Assembly: GCF_028747985.1 (NCBI RefSeq)
Contig: NZ_CP118108.1
Span: 1,245,501 to 1,309,500, forward strand
DNA from: Paenibacillus urinalis
GTDB lineage: Bacteria > Bacillota > Bacilli > Paenibacillales > Paenibacillaceae
Length of the DNA stretch: 64,000 nucleotides
Reading direction: 5' to 3'
Below the pieces are notes generated by a model. It worked only from the letters and a program-made list of their open reading frames with translations. It searched no databases and was not told the origin of the DNA. Of this stretch, positions 9,601-18,512 are shown piece after piece (the first letter of the stretch is position 1; every line of letters begins with the position of its first letter). A program made the translations under genes and the position numbers.

Positions 9601-11229
9601 ACACCAGGTGTCGGACTGATCTCTCCACCACCGCATCACGACATTTATTCGATCGAGGATCTGGCAGAGCTCATCTATGACTTGAAGAATGCCAATCCAA
9701 GAGCAGATATTAACGTTAAGCTTGTATCCGAGGCTGGTGTAGGTACAATTGCAGCCGGTGTAGCCAAAGGCCGTGCCGATGTTATTCATATCAGCGGATA
9801 TGATGGCGGAACAGGTGCGTCACCTCAAGGCTCGATCAGACATGCGGGTATGCCGTGGGAGCTCGGTCTGGCAGAAACGCATCAGACGCTCATGCTGAAT
9901 AATCTGCGTGATCGTGTGGTCATTGAGACCGACGGCAAGATGCTGAACGGCCGTGACCTCGTGGTCGCTGCCCTGCTTGGCGCAGAAGAATATGGCTTCT
10001 CTACAGCACCGCTTGTTGCTCTGGGCTGTATTATGATGCGTGTATGTCAAATGGATACGTGCCCAGTAGGGGTGGCTACCCAGAATCCTCAGCTTCGGAA
10101 GAATTACATGGGTGATCCAGCTCATGTCGTGAACTTCATGCGTTTTGTCGCGGAAGACACACGTGAGATTATGGCAGAGCTTGGCTTCCGTACCATTGAA
10201 GAGATGGTAGGACGCACAGACTGTCTGGATGCTGAAGTTGCAGCTGAGCATTGGAAGAAGAAAGGCATTGATCTGTCGGCCCTCCTTCATGTCGCTGATG
10301 CTGCGAACTCTGCTCGAACTCGTATTCAGAAACAAAATCACGGTCTCGAAGAGACGCTGGATATGCAGAAGCTGGTTCCACTCGCTGCGCCTGCGATTGA
10401 ATCCGGCAAGCTGGTTGAAGCCGTACTTCCGATTACGAACGTGAACCGTGCAGTCGGAACCATCCTAGGTAGTGAAGTGACGCGTAAATATGGCGCAGCT
10501 GGATTGCCGGAGGATACGATTCAATTCAAATTTGTCGGCTCTGCAGGACAAAGCTTCGGGGCCTTTGTACCTAAGGGAATGACCCTCACCGTTGAAGGAG
10601 ACTCCAACGACTACGTGGGTAAAGGTCTCTCTGGTGGTAAATTGATCGTGAAGCCTTCTCCAAGCGCAACCTTTGCTGCAGAAGATAACATTATTATTGG
10701 TAACACAGCATTGTATGGAGCGACTAGCGGTGAAGCGTACATTAACGGAATCGCCGGTGAACGGTTTGCAGTCCGTAACTCAGGAGCGCGTGTGGTTGTA
10801 GAAGGCGTGGGTGACCATGGCTGTGAATACATGACCGGCGGACGTGTTGTCATCCTGGGCGGAACAGGCCGCAACTTCGGAGCAGGTATGTCTGGAGGGA
10901 TTGCATACGTATACGATCCAGAAGGTACAATCCTGTCACGTGTGAACCTTGAGATGGTACTGCTTGAGCGTGTAGAGGACTCGGCTGAGGAAGAGGATCT
11001 GCGTGGTATGATCAGCCGCCACGTTCAGTACACGGGCAGCAGCCGTGGTGAGCAGATTCTTGCCAACTGGCAGCAGGAAGTCGGCAGCTTCGTACGTATC
11101 ATTCCTAAGGACTTCAAGCGTATGCTTGAACAGATCGAGAAGGTACAGGCAGAAGGACTTACAGGTGATGCAGCATTGCTTGCCGCATTTGAAGCCAATA
11201 TGCGAGAACTGGCCCGTGCTGGTCAGTAA
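6634..11229 (+). CDS. gltB: Glutamate synthase (NADPH) large subunit
   Basis: Cytoplasmic GOGAT large subunit: hydrolyses glutamine and uses the ammonia to convert 2-oxoglutarate to glutamate. With the start at 6634 it has 1531 residues, the usual length. Order: a short propeptide ending at KDA, nucleophile Cys22 of the class II amidotransferase domain (CGMGF, to about residue 400), central domain, FMN-binding synthase domain ([34 protein letters not shown]), the 3Fe-4S cysteine cluster [15 protein letters not shown], and the C-terminal GXGXG beta-helix domain ([23 protein letters not shown]). The small subunit gltD is not next to it, which is unusual for an operon of this enzyme. The gene has its own terminator. 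Confidence 0.97.
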   Translation: MRQTGLPPKQGLYDPQFEKDACGMGFVANIKGVPSHDIVSQSLTMLSNMEHRGGQGSEPNSGDGAGILIQLPHRFFAEEAVRLGFVLPEAGHYGVGMIFTSNDEEVRSSHLAILKQIVQEEGQEFLGIREVPTYDEMLGESALAAKPYVCQAFIGRAEGIQNELDFERKLYVIRRRAEQAIRYSDQVKDANAFYIPSMSCRKIVYKGMLTTEQVGQFYLDLKDERVESAMALLHSRFSTNTFPSWERAHPYRFMIHNGEINTMRGNVNWMHARQSLFESEVFGDDLSKVRPVINADGSDTAMFDNTLEFLYLSGRSLPHVAMMMVPEPWSNDEGMDAEKKAFYEYHSTLMEPWDGPAAMAFTDGVQIGAILDRNGLRPARYYVTKDDRIVLSSEVGVLDIAPEDILYKDRLRPGRMLLVDTKEGRIISDSEVKAQIASEEPYQEWLDEHLVDLHELPDAPELPEPKHDNVNQLQLAFGYTFEELRKIIEPMASTGMEATGSMGYDAPLAILSDRPQRLYNYFKQMFAQVTNPPIDAIREEIVTSTLTTIGSERNLLIPEPESARQIRLATPILSNEEFAKIRHIRRPGFRSMTIPIFFPAKEGAEGLKNAMEVLFEAADRVIEKGHNILILSDRGMDAENAAIPALLAVSGLHHHLIRQGTRTKVSILLESGEPREVHHYAVLLGYGVSAVNPYLAFETLDDMIQQGMLRGISHDKAVKNYIKAATKGVVKILSKMGISTIQSYRGAQIFEAVGLNSDFVDRYFTWTPSRIGGIGIEEVTEEALVHHNRAFTDKDGNDKVLDSGGEYQWRNDGEDHLFTPQTIHTLQHAVRTGDYNLYRKYAKLVQGENEKKLSIRSLLKLKPNGEAIPLSEVESAESIMRRFKTGAMSFGSISKEAHEDLAIAMNRIGGKSNTGEGGEDPARFTPDANGDSRRSAIKQVASGRFGVTSNYLVNADEIQIKMAQGAKPGEGGQLPGRKVYPWVAEVRGSTPGVGLISPPPHHDIYSIEDLAELIYDLKNANPRADINVKLVSEAGVGTIAAGVAKGRADVIHISGYDGGTGASPQGSIRHAGMPWELGLAETHQTLMLNNLRDRVVIETDGKMLNGRDLVVAALLGAEEYGFSTAPLVALGCIMMRVCQMDTCPVGVATQNPQLRKNYMGDPAHVVNFMRFVAEDTREIMAELGFRTIEEMVGRTDCLDAEVAAEHWKKKGIDLSALLHVADAANSARTRIQKQNHGLEETLDMQKLVPLAAPAIESGKLVEAVLPITNVNRAVGTILGSEVTRKYGAAGLPEDTIQFKFVGSAGQSFGAFVPKGMTLTVEGDSNDYVGKGLSGGKLIVKPSPSATFAAEDNIIIGNTALYGATSGEAYINGIAGERFAVRNSGARVVVEGVGDHGCEYMTGGRVVILGGTGRNFGAGMSGGIAYVYDPEGTILSRVNLEMVLLERVEDSAEEEDLRGMISRHVQYTGSSRGEQILANWQQEVGSFVRIIPKDFKRMLEQIEKVQAEGLTGDAALLAAFEANMRELARAGQ

Positions 11230-11247
11230 TTGAACTTATAACTAGAA

Positions 11248-11304
11248 CAGGACTTTGTAGCAGGACCTTCACTTAAGAAGGACGCTATAAAGTCCTGTTT
11301 TTTT
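11248..11304 (+). terminator. Intrinsic terminator after gltB
   Basis: CAGGACTTT (11248-11256) pairs with AAAGTCCTG (11289-11297), followed by a run of T. Confidence 0.85.
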
Positions 11305-11435
11305 ATTCGACAAAATTAGAACCTCAAAAACCTGACATTCCGCCATGAGACGACAACATTACTAGGAAATATTTCGTATAATAGGTCTAGTTAATTTAAC
11401 ATACATATAAAAAGGTATAGGAGAGGTTGTCCGGT

Positions 11436-11582
11436 ATGAACATGGATTATCCAAGCAGGAGCGATGATCAGCCGATGAACCAGAACAACCCGAGGAAACC
11501 GCTTGATATCGTGGATGTTTTGAAGCAATGCGGCATCGATCCGAAGAAATGGCAATCTCTTGTTCCCCCTCAGGATAGATAA
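11436..11582 (+). CDS. Small hypothetical protein, 48 residues
   Basis: ATG at 11436 to TAA at 11582 encodes a 48-residue polar protein, MNMDYPSRSDDQPMNQ... ending LDIVDVLKQCGIDPKKWQSLVPPQDR. An AGGAGAGG ribosome site lies ten bases upstream and a TATAAT at 11377-11382 suggests its own promoter. The N-terminal half is disordered and the C-terminal half looks like a short amphipathic unit. I do not recognise a family. The coding character rests on the ribosome site, the promoter and the coherent sequence. Confidence 0.6.
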   Translation: MNMDYPSRSDDQPMNQNNPRKPLDIVDVLKQCGIDPKKWQSLVPPQDR

Positions 11583-11732
11583 GATCGTTATAGGGAAGAG
11601 ATGAGCGTGATCACAATAAGAGCTGTGATATATATTCCTTAAGTATGAAGTTCATGTCGCAGCTTGCAATGTTGGTGTTTGCTGGGTGGATAACTTACCT
11701 CTGTGAAACTGGCATAAGAGATATATTGAACA

Positions 11733-11760
11733 TAAAAAAAGGTCCCTCACAACGAGGGAC
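11733..11760 (-). terminator. Intrinsic terminator of the XRE regulator gene
   Basis: On the minus strand GTCCCTC, five bases, GAGGGAC (11760-11742) is followed by C and a run of seven T. Confidence 0.85.
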
Positions 11761-11827
11761 TACAGTCAGAATTCTACAATGATGATTATAGATATAGGAC
11801 TAAATGATCAGGTTGCGAGAACGAAGA

Positions 11828-12199
11828 TCAGGAGTCCATATTACGTTCCATTCGTACGAAGGCGATGAATCTCTTGGCTTCTTCCTCTGACAACGGCTTG
11901 CCGTCAATCATCAGCTCGAATTTATTCAGTACCTCCCGATCGGAGAGCTCCAGTGCGTCGACAAATCCTCTCACATCGTCATCCAGCACCATCTCCGGTT
12001 GACTCGTTCTTCCAAGCAAATAATCGACAGATACATTGAAGGTATCAGCGAGCTTGGTGAGGGTCTCAAAGTCCGGCTTGCGCCTTCCCTTCTCATAGTG
12101 AGACAATGAAGCTCTCGTAATCTCAAGCACATTGGAGAGCTCCTCTTGAGTCATGCCCCTTTTTTCTCTTAATTCTGCAATGCGGTGTCCGTAATCCAT
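11828..12199 (-). CDS. XRE-family transcriptional regulator next to the exopolysaccharide operon
   Basis: Repressor-like protein of 123 residues with an N-terminal helix-turn-helix (residues 5-62: RIAELREKRGMTQEELSNVL, RASLSHYEKGRRKPDFETLTKLADTFNVSVDYLLG) and a short C-terminal helical segment, probably for dimerisation. The layout resembles SinR/SlrR-type biofilm regulators. It is transcribed divergently from the exopolysaccharide operon. The intervening region holds GATAC/GTATC dyads, one of them inside the promoter of that operon, and identical sites recur at 29482 and 29652. That it binds these sites is inference from position and symmetry. The start follows AGGAGG. Confidence 0.85.
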   Translation of the reverse strand: MDYGHRIAELREKRGMTQEELSNVLEITRASLSHYEKGRRKPDFETLTKLADTFNVSVDYLLGRTSQPEMVLDDDVRGFVDALELSDREVLNKFELMIDGKPLSEEEAKRFIAFVRMERNMDS

Positions 12200-12263
12200 C
12201 TATTTTTATTCCTCCTGGTTACTAAATGAACGTTTACCGAATCTAGCTGTCTTTGTCATATAA

Positions 12264-12342
12264 GATACGATGTGTCCAAAAATCTATTGACACGATACGA
12301 TTTGTATCGTAAATTGGATACATCAAGGTTACAAATTGTATC
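12264..12342. promoter_or_regulatory. Operator cluster (GATAC-N5-GTATC type) and promoter of the exopolysaccharide operon
   Basis: Three sites: a degenerate GATACGATGTGTCCA at 12264-12278, GATACGATTTGTATC at 12294-12308, and GTTACAAATTGTATC at 12328-12342, plus a half-site GGATACATC between the last two. TTGACA (12287-12292), 17 bases, TAAATT (12310-12315) forms a sigma-A promoter toward 12423, and the best operator fills the spacer between the two elements. A repressor bound there would exclude RNA polymerase. Confidence 0.7.
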
Positions 12343-12422
12343 ATTTTATCGCACATTTCTAGCCTTGACCCCGATTCATTCATTCATACCTGGGATCGCC
12401 AATATGTAAGGGATGGAAATCT

Positions 12423-12854
12423 ATGAAACAGGTCAGTAGTCAGGGTATTAACGCAAGTATGTATATTCACAAGTATGAAGAGCAAGTCATTAACAGCAGG
12501 AGCCGTCCCATTGTTATTCTTGGGTTGAATCAGAAGTCCATTCACTTCTTGAGCGATCTCATCATTCCTCCTGTACCTGAGCTTCTCGTTGGGCTAGAAC
12601 TGGAAGGTCAGAAGAACAATGTCATTCATCTCGATTGTACATTGCAGTGGAAGCAGGAGTTAGGAAGTTTCACCCTATATTATGCAAAGTTACATATTCA
12701 TGAAGAACACAGACTATATATATATGGTCAGTTGAATCAGATGATTTATCAGCTGCAGTATCCGGTACATTCCTATTTCCAGAAGCAGCTGGAAGCTTGG
12801 ACGGTAATCGAAGACATACCATATCCGTATTCACGGATTAATACTCAGGCTTAG
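12423..12854 (+). CDS. Hypothetical protein, first gene of the exopolysaccharide locus
   Basis: 143 residues, soluble, no signal peptide or membrane segment. The middle (residues 30-110) is rich in alternating hydrophobic strands, for example PIVILGLNQKSIHFLSDLIIP, LVGLELEG and LQWKQELGSFTLYYAKLHI. This is suggestive of a small beta-barrel such as PilZ, but the PilZ RxxxR signature is absent, so that is only a guess. It is the first gene downstream of the operator-bearing promoter at 12287-12315, which makes it the most directly controlled target of the XRE regulator. About 118 bases separate it from the phosphatase gene. Confidence 0.6.
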   Translation: MKQVSSQGINASMYIHKYEEQVINSRSRPIVILGLNQKSIHFLSDLIIPPVPELLVGLELEGQKNNVIHLDCTLQWKQELGSFTLYYAKLHIHEEHRLYIYGQLNQMIYQLQYPVHSYFQKQLEAWTVIEDIPYPYSRINTQA

Positions 12855-12972
12855 CCTGTGCTAACGCCATTTTACTATATTTATCATGTTCCTGCATTAG
12901 TTCTTTGACCCCAATATAAATGTGTAAAACATATTTTGATGAGGGGGGACATAGTATTGAGGGTGCACACTT

Positions 12973-13731
12973 ATGATTGAAATTCATTGTCACATCTTGC
13001 CTGGTCTGGATGATGGACCAACATCCATGGTGCGTTCACTGGCTATGGCACAAGCTGCTGTTGCAGCAGGGATCACTAAGATTATTGCTACCCCGCATCA
13101 CTTGAATGTGAGTCACGATAATCCGAGTCATCAAGTGGAAGAAGCCGTACAGTTGTTTAACTTGGAACTCAGGGAACATAACATCCCGTTACAAGTTCGC
13201 TCGGGTCAGGAGATTCGAATTCACCCCAGACTTATCGATCTGTTGAATAATGAGGAGCTTCTTACCTTGGCTTCAAGTAAATATATGCTGCTGGAGCTGC
13301 CGAGCCGAGAGGTGCCTTCGTTCTTTCCCAATCTGCTTCACGAACTGAAGGTCCGCAATATCATCCCGATCATTGCACATCCAGAGCGTAACGCTGTCTT
13401 GCTGCGAGAGCCTGAATTACTCTTGCAATATATGAGTCAAGGTGCACTATGTCAGATCACCGCTCAATCGTTCCTAGGGCTTTTCGGTCGAAAAGTTCAG
13501 AAATGGTGTTTTCATTTTTGCAAACAAAATGGGTTTCATTTCATTTCATCAGACGCACATGATACAGAACGTCGCAGTTTCGCGCTCCAGGCTGCCTATG
13601 AACGACTAGAATCACGGTTTGGGCTCGAAATGGTAGAGCAGCTCCAAACCAATGCGCGAAGAGTATGGGATAACAGGTTGGTAGAGCTTGCAGAACCAGT
13701 GAGTACACGGCGCCGCATACTTCCATGGTAA
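12973..13731 (+). CDS. PHP-domain tyrosine-protein phosphatase (YwqE/CpsB-like)
   Basis: Mn2+-dependent phosphotyrosine phosphatase of the polymerase-and-histidinol-phosphatase fold, 252 residues. It dephosphorylates the capsule tyrosine kinase and UDP-glucose dehydrogenase in the family. Metal ligands are seen in HCH (residues 5-7), TPHH near residue 41, AHPER near 137 and SSDAHD near 195. It stands just upstream of its expected partners, the Wzz-like modulator and the tyrosine kinase, and the locus also contains ugd, a known kinase/phosphatase substrate in B. subtilis. Confidence 0.9.
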   Translation: MIEIHCHILPGLDDGPTSMVRSLAMAQAAVAAGITKIIATPHHLNVSHDNPSHQVEEAVQLFNLELREHNIPLQVRSGQEIRIHPRLIDLLNNEELLTLASSKYMLLELPSREVPSFFPNLLHELKVRNIIPIIAHPERNAVLLREPELLLQYMSQGALCQITAQSFLGLFGRKVQKWCFHFCKQNGFHFISSDAHDTERRSFALQAAYERLESRFGLEMVEQLQTNARRVWDNRLVELAEPVSTRRRILPW

Positions 13732-13768
13732 GACTTTCGCGCGCTACATGAATGAAGGAGGAATAGAA

Positions 13769-14518
13769 GTGGAACTCAAGGAGTACATGAATATTATTCG
13801 AAAAAGGGTTTGGCTTATTGCAATTATTGTGATCGTGGCATGTATTGGTGCAGGAGTTAAGACCTATATGACGACCCCTCAATATCCAGCCGAAGCCAAG
13901 ATTATAGTTAACCAGACCTATGACAGACAAGGAACGGCAATGCTTGACTATACGCTGATCCAAACGAATGTCATGCTGATTAATTCTTATACGGAGATTA
14001 TTAAATCCTCTGCCATTTTAGATAAAGTACTGGAGGCTTACCCAGATCTTGGTTTTACTACAGAGCAATTAGCTTCCATGATTACCGTGTCTGCTGCGAA
14101 CGATTCACAGATCATGAATCTGAACGTAACGACGACTTCCTATGAGAAGGCCGCCAAGACCGTAAACGCCGTCGCCAGAATATTCGAGCGTGAGATTCCT
14201 ACCATCATGCAGGTGGATAATGTCACAATCCTGAACCAAGCACCGCTCGAGGCAAATGTCCCTCCTGTGAATATTAATTTGATGATGAGCATATTAATCA
14301 GTTTTGTTGTTGGTTTGATGCTGTCCGTTGGTCTCGTATTCCTGCTTGAATATTTGGATGATACCTTCAAGACGGAAGCGGAGCTTGAGAGAGAGCTGGG
14401 ATTGCCAGTTGTCGCCGTCATCGCAAGAATCAAGAAGGACGATGTCAAGTCATCACATCATACATCTATATCACAAGGGCAGGTAGGTGAGGCGAACTAT
14501 GCCACGGTCAACCAGTAA
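13769..14518 (+). CDS. Wzz/CpsC-like chain-length modulator (kinase activator)
   Basis: Membrane protein of about 249 residues with Wzz topology: a cytoplasmic N-terminus (ELKEYMNIIRKRVWL), first membrane segment at about residues 13-32, an extracellular domain, second membrane segment (about residues 172-193, MSILISFVVGLMLSVGLVFLL) and a cytoplasmic C-terminus that activates the separate BY-kinase. The GTG at 13769 is preferred to the ATG at 13748 because AAGGAGG lies seven bases before it. It overlaps the kinase gene, so the two are translationally coupled. Confidence 0.88.
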   Translation: MELKEYMNIIRKRVWLIAIIVIVACIGAGVKTYMTTPQYPAEAKIIVNQTYDRQGTAMLDYTLIQTNVMLINSYTEIIKSSAILDKVLEAYPDLGFTTEQLASMITVSAANDSQIMNLNVTTTSYEKAAKTVNAVARIFEREIPTIMQVDNVTILNQAPLEANVPPVNINLMMSILISFVVGLMLSVGLVFLLEYLDDTFKTEAELERELGLPVVAVIARIKKDDVKSSHHTSISQGQVGEANYATVNQ

Positions 14519-15188
14519 TCAGCATAATCTAGTAACTGCAGTCAATCCGAAGGCGCCAATATCGGAAGCCTATAGAACACTGCGGACAAATATCCAGTTC
14601 TCAGCAATTGATGATCAGATCAAGGTCCTTATGGTGGCTTCCGCTCAATCGGGAGAAGGGAAGACGACAACCGTTAGTAACCTGGCCGTGACCTATGCAC
14701 AGGAAGGCAAGAAGGTGCTGCTGATCGATACGGATCTAAGAAAGCCTTCCTTGCATCAAGTGTTCACAGTCTCGAATCATGCCGGACTATCCAGTGCGAT
14801 TGCAGCGCAGTATCCGGTTCAAGAAGTGCTGCAAAAGACCGCTGTTCATAATCTGGACGTCCTGCCATCAGGACCGATTCCTCCGAATCCTTCCGAGATG
14901 CTGGGGTCGAAGAAGATGACAGCTTTATTAGAAGAACTAAAGGAAATGTATGACATTATATTGTTCGATACACCGCCAGTGCTTGCGGTTACGGACGCAA
15001 TGATTATCAGCTCCTTGTGTGATGGTGTTGTGCTTGTCGTCAATTCAGGCAAAGTGAAGAAGGATCTCGTGAAGAAGGCGAAGGGCCATCTGGAACATGT
15101 GAATGCCCGAATTCTGGGAGTGGTGCTGAACAACTTACAGCTTAGCAAGAACCAGTCCAATTACTACTATTACTACGGCGAACGCTGA
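14499..15188 (+). CDS. Capsular/exopolysaccharide tyrosine-protein kinase (CpsD/CapB/YwqD-like)
   Basis: BY-kinase of about 229 residues. Walker A is SAQSGEGKTTT (residues 48-58), Walker A' is LLIDTDLRKP (about 74-83) and Walker B is IILFDTPPV. The C-terminus ends in a tyrosine cluster, NYYYYYGER, the usual autophosphorylation tail. The protein depends on the preceding Wzz-like partner for membrane localisation and activation. ATG at 14499 follows GGTGAGG; a GTG at 14487 is possible. The gene overlaps its predecessor by 20 bases. Confidence 0.93.
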   Translation: MPRSTSNQHNLVTAVNPKAPISEAYRTLRTNIQFSAIDDQIKVLMVASAQSGEGKTTTVSNLAVTYAQEGKKVLLIDTDLRKPSLHQVFTVSNHAGLSSAIAAQYPVQEVLQKTAVHNLDVLPSGPIPPNPSEMLGSKKMTALLEELKEMYDIILFDTPPVLAVTDAMIISSLCDGVVLVVNSGKVKKDLVKKAKGHLEHVNARILGVVLNNLQLSKNQSNYYYYYGER

Positions 15189-15222
15189 TAAATTAATAGG
15201 AATGATCTCATTAAACAGGTAA

Positions 15223-15335
15223 TGCCTGCTGTACCTCTATCACTGCAGGCACTCGGTCACACTGTGGGTCAGTGTACCTTAGACGTTCATCGTCGAGGGT
15301 GTGATGTGAGGTGGGGTTTAATGCCCTGTTATGAA
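15223..15335 (+). ncRNA. Structured leader RNA candidate, possibly the EAR/epsC antitermination element
   Basis: The 253-base gap between the tyrosine kinase gene and galU contains consecutive stems: TGCCTGC/GCAGGCA (15223-15251); GGT-[C]-ACACT/AGTGT-ACC (15255-15278, one bulged C); GACG/CGTC around TTCAT (15282-15294); CTC (15252-15254) can pair with GAG (15295-15297) to close a junction over the last two; and GGG/CCC near 15315-15326. The EAR element of Bacillales lies at the same place, after the epsA/epsB-type modulator and kinase, and promotes processive antitermination. Identity with it is inferred from position and structure only. Confidence 0.5.
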
Positions 15336-15336
15336 A

Positions 15337-15365
15337 TTGAAAGTAAGAATTGTATCGCTTACATT
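15337..15365 (+). promoter_or_regulatory. Internal promoter before galU with an operator half-site
   Basis: TTGAAA (15337-15342), 17 bases, TACATT (15360-15365). The spacer contains AATTGTATCG, which matches one arm of the operators at 12328-12342 and 29482-29496 and sits in the same position between -35 and -10 as at 12294-12308. Confidence 0.45.
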
Positions 15366-15441
15366 CATATTTTTACGTAAACGGTACAACTCGTGCTTTT
15401 AAGTCATTCAATATAAATAGAGAAGGATAAGGTGATGATGT

Positions 15442-16350
15442 ATGAAAAAAGTGAGAAAGGCCATCATACCCGCTGCAGGTCTAGGTACTAGATTCTTACC
15501 TGCGACAAAGGCGATGCCGAAGGAAATGCTGCCGATTGTAGATAAACCGACCATCCAATACATCATCGAAGAGGCGATTGCATCCGGAATTGAAGATATT
15601 ATTATTGTCACAGGCAAAGGGAAGAGAGCAATTGAAGATCATTTCGATAATGCCTTCGAACTAGAGCATACCTTACAGTCTAAGGGCAAGTTCGATCTGC
15701 TTGAAGAAGTTCGGAAGTCATCCAATGTGGATATCCATTACATAAGACAGAAGGAGCCAAAAGGGCTGGGTCACGCCGTCTGGTGTGCGCGTAATTTCAT
15801 TGGTGATGAACCATTCGCTGTACTCCTAGGTGATGATATTGTTGAAGCCGAAGTGCCATGTACCCGGCAGCTGATTGAACAGTATGAAATGGTAGGCAGA
15901 TCTATTGTAGGTGTGCAGACTGTAGCTGAAGAGCATACAGATCGTTATGGGATTGTAGACCCACTCAGCTCAGAAGGACGTTTGTGTGCAGTTAACCGGT
16001 TTGTAGAGAAGCCGAAGCTTGGCGAAGCCCCTTCTAATCTCGCGATCATGGGAAGATATATTCTGACACCTGAAATATTTGAACTATTGGGTGATCAAGA
16101 GGCAGGCACTCATGGAGAGATTCAGCTGACAGATGCAATCCAGCGGCTGAATGAAGCAGATGGCGTATATGCATATGATTTCGAAGGGACTCGTTATGAT
16201 GTGGGTGAGAAGCTAGGCTTTATCCTGACGACAATTGATTTTGCCTTAAAAAATGAAGAGCTCCGTATTCCGATTCTAAACGCATTAGGGGACATACTTG
16301 AGAAGGAATCGGTTGCGAGACTGGCAATCGGTGGAGGTGAATTCGAGTGA
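15442..16350 (+). CDS. galU: UTP-glucose-1-phosphate uridylyltransferase
   Basis: Makes UDP-glucose from UTP and glucose 1-phosphate; 302 residues, normal length. The N-terminal nucleotidyltransferase signature [27 protein letters not shown] (split here at residues 6-31) and the later VEKPK motif are clear. In this locus it supplies UDP-glucose for polysaccharide building and for ugd. The stop overlaps the GTG of the next gene, so the two are co-translated. Confidence 0.94.
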   Translation: MKKVRKAIIPAAGLGTRFLPATKAMPKEMLPIVDKPTIQYIIEEAIASGIEDIIIVTGKGKRAIEDHFDNAFELEHTLQSKGKFDLLEEVRKSSNVDIHYIRQKEPKGLGHAVWCARNFIGDEPFAVLLGDDIVEAEVPCTRQLIEQYEMVGRSIVGVQTVAEEHTDRYGIVDPLSSEGRLCAVNRFVEKPKLGEAPSNLAIMGRYILTPEIFELLGDQEAGTHGEIQLTDAIQRLNEADGVYAYDFEGTRYDVGEKLGFILTTIDFALKNEELRIPILNALGDILEKESVARLAIGGGEFE

Positions 16351-17039
16351 GCTCGAATCCGCGGACGAATGATGCAGAGATTGCACTAGAGTCTGGAGTC
16401 TATGAAGCAACGCTCGAACGAACAGAAGCAAATCAAACCTACCTTATAATGAAGAGATTAACGGATATGGTCGCCTCGCTGCTAGGATTAATTGTACTAT
16501 CTCCGCTGTTTCTGCTGCTCGCCGTATTGATTAAACTGGAGGATCCGAAAGGACCGGTATTCTTCAAGCAGCAACGTGTAGGCAAGAATGAGAGAGTCTT
16601 TTATATGTATAAATTTCGATCCATGGTTCACAATGCGGAGGAGCTCTTGGAGCAGCTCTTATCTCAGAATGAAGTGAGTGGGGCCATGTTCAAGATGAAG
16701 AATGATCCGCGTGTGACCAAGATCGGCCGTTTCATTCGTAAAACAAGTCTCGATGAGCTTCCTCAGCTATGGAATGTCGTTCGTGGTGACATGAGCCTGG
16801 TCGGTCCAAGACCACCGCTGCCAAGAGAAGTCGAGGAATATTCCTTATACGACAAACAACGACTGCATGTAACACCGGGTTGTACAGGTCTATGGCAGGT
16901 TAGCGGCCGTAATAGCGTTGGTTTCGCAGAAATGGTCGAGATGGATCTGGAGTACATTCGCAAGCGTAAGTATTGGTATGATATCGGAATTATTTTGAAG
17001 ACGGTAAGGTTGTTGTTTGGAGCGAAGGATGCATTTTAG
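16347..17039 (+). CDS. Priming sugar-phosphate transferase (undecaprenyl-phosphate glycosyl-1-phosphate transferase)
   Basis: Starts repeat-unit synthesis by moving a sugar phosphate onto undecaprenyl phosphate at the membrane. 230 residues with the short single-span architecture of the Bac_transf family: membrane segment at about residues 38-60 ([21 protein letters not shown]), then [55 protein letters not shown] and [13 protein letters not shown]. It begins with GTG after GGAGGTG. The sugar specificity (glucose or galactose most often) is not visible. Confidence 0.9.
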   Translation: MSSNPRTNDAEIALESGVYEATLERTEANQTYLIMKRLTDMVASLLGLIVLSPLFLLLAVLIKLEDPKGPVFFKQQRVGKNERVFYMYKFRSMVHNAEELLEQLLSQNEVSGAMFKMKNDPRVTKIGRFIRKTSLDELPQLWNVVRGDMSLVGPRPPLPREVEEYSLYDKQRLHVTPGCTGLWQVSGRNSVGFAEMVEMDLEYIRKRKYWYDIGIILKTVRLLFGAKDAF

Positions 17040-17053
17040 GGGATGAATAATAA

Positions 17054-18508
17054 ATGATAAATATCTTTCATAAGCAAAGCATATTATTTTTATCATTATT
17101 TGGTGGTGTGATAGCATTTCTAATATCAGATTTTATCCAGTTCAAAATAAATACTACAAATTTTAACTATTTGGTAATGCTAGTAACTTTGATACCCGTT
17201 ATTCTTTACTTGATAGTATCAGCAAAAAAAAAAACCATTATAATCACTCATCCGATGTTTATATACCCTTTATGTTATTTTTTTGTATTTGGATATGGAA
17301 GCACATTAAATGATATTAATCCAGAAATAGCATACATCGGGGGAGTCTCAACGTTAATTGGATGTGCTGGATATATAACCGCATTTATTATTTTTAGCTT
17401 TGTCGACAAAACTTCTTCCTATCGAAAGTCTAAAGTTTTAGATTCGGAACTCACACTCAAAGACTATATAAGTTATTCGATTTTCTTTGAAAGAGTGTTG
17501 TTTATAATTGGATTTGGGGCTTTTTTATTATTTATCATGAGAATAGGAAGTATACCATTGTTCATGCCTAATTTAGAACAATCAAGAGTAGATGCAAATA
17601 TTAGTGGAGGCTCATCTTTGAGAATTCTAACATATCTACTTATAGTTTCCTCAGTAATTGCATTTTTCAATTTCTATTATTCCAAAAAAAATAAGCTAAC
17701 AAAAAACAACATCTCATTATTAGTAAGTATAATTGGAGTTTTATCTTTACTAGCCTTAGGTAACAGATCACCAGCCTTCACGATTATATATTCGTGTGCC
17801 ATAATTTTTTTCCTATTGAAGTATGAAGGTAAATTAAAGATTAAGACTTTTTTAGTGACTTCTATTATTGTTTCAATTGGTATATTAATATTTGTTGGTG
17901 GTATCGGGTCGTATAGAGTTATTAATACTTCTGAATTTCATAACTATCCTGAATATGAAGTGTTTTTAGAGGAGTCTGACTATATTGGTTTATCACTATT
18001 CGTATTTGAACATTATTTAGGTATCTCATTCTTTAATTTTTCTAGAGTAATTGAGTTATTCCCTAATGTCTTAGATTTTAAATATGGACTATCCTATATA
18101 GAGACTATTTTAACTATTTTACCAGGAACGCAATACACATTAGATATGCAAATCAAACATGCGCTTGGGCAAACCTATTTGGGGGGAGGAACAATTCCTT
18201 CAGTACTTGGGGAGGCGTATGCAAACTTTGGTTATTTTGGTTGTTTTATAATTCCTTTTTTAACAACATTGTTACTAAGCTTTTTATATAAAAAGTATTT
18301 AGAACAAAAAAATAATCCAGCTCGTATTTTAATTTATGTTTTCTTCTTGTGTTACTTTAGTTGGTATTTAATTGCTGGTTACGCGGCTACAAGTATATTT
18401 CCATTCATTTCAGTATGCGTTTATTTTTTGTATAGAATATTTCTTTATTCATTAGGTAAAACAAATTTTGATGTCCTTGTTAAAAAGAAAATAGATAGAG
18501 AGGGCTAG
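17054..18508 (+). CDS. Wzy-type oligosaccharide repeat unit polymerase
   Basis: Polytopic membrane protein of 484 residues with about 11-12 hydrophobic segments and a long loop (about residues 270-380) that includes ARVDANISGGSSLR-type and GGGTIPSVLGEAYANFGYFG sequence, typical of O-antigen/capsule polymerases. It joins lipid-linked repeat units on the outer face. It marks the start of the AT-rich cassette: base composition drops sharply from the flanking galU and sugar transferase genes. Start ATG after AGGGGATG. Confidence 0.82.
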   Translation: MINIFHKQSILFLSLFGGVIAFLISDFIQFKINTTNFNYLVMLVTLIPVILYLIVSAKKKTIIITHPMFIYPLCYFFVFGYGSTLNDINPEIAYIGGVSTLIGCAGYITAFIIFSFVDKTSSYRKSKVLDSELTLKDYISYSIFFERVLFIIGFGAFLLFIMRIGSIPLFMPNLEQSRVDANISGGSSLRILTYLLIVSSVIAFFNFYYSKKNKLTKNNISLLVSIIGVLSLLALGNRSPAFTIIYSCAIIFFLLKYEGKLKIKTFLVTSIIVSIGILIFVGGIGSYRVINTSEFHNYPEYEVFLEESDYIGLSLFVFEHYLGISFFNFSRVIELFPNVLDFKYGLSYIETILTILPGTQYTLDMQIKHALGQTYLGGGTIPSVLGEAYANFGYFGCFIIPFLTTLLLSFLYKKYLEQKNNPARILIYVFFLCYFSWYLIAGYAATSIFPFISVCVYFLYRIFLYSLGKTNFDVLVKKKIDREG

Positions 18509-18512
18509 AATA

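Noticed and set aside
6667..9789. Several long antisense frames across gltB (334, 316 and 208 codons)
   Set aside because: They lie wholly within a well-conserved enzyme gene, lack ribosome sites and show no domain pattern.
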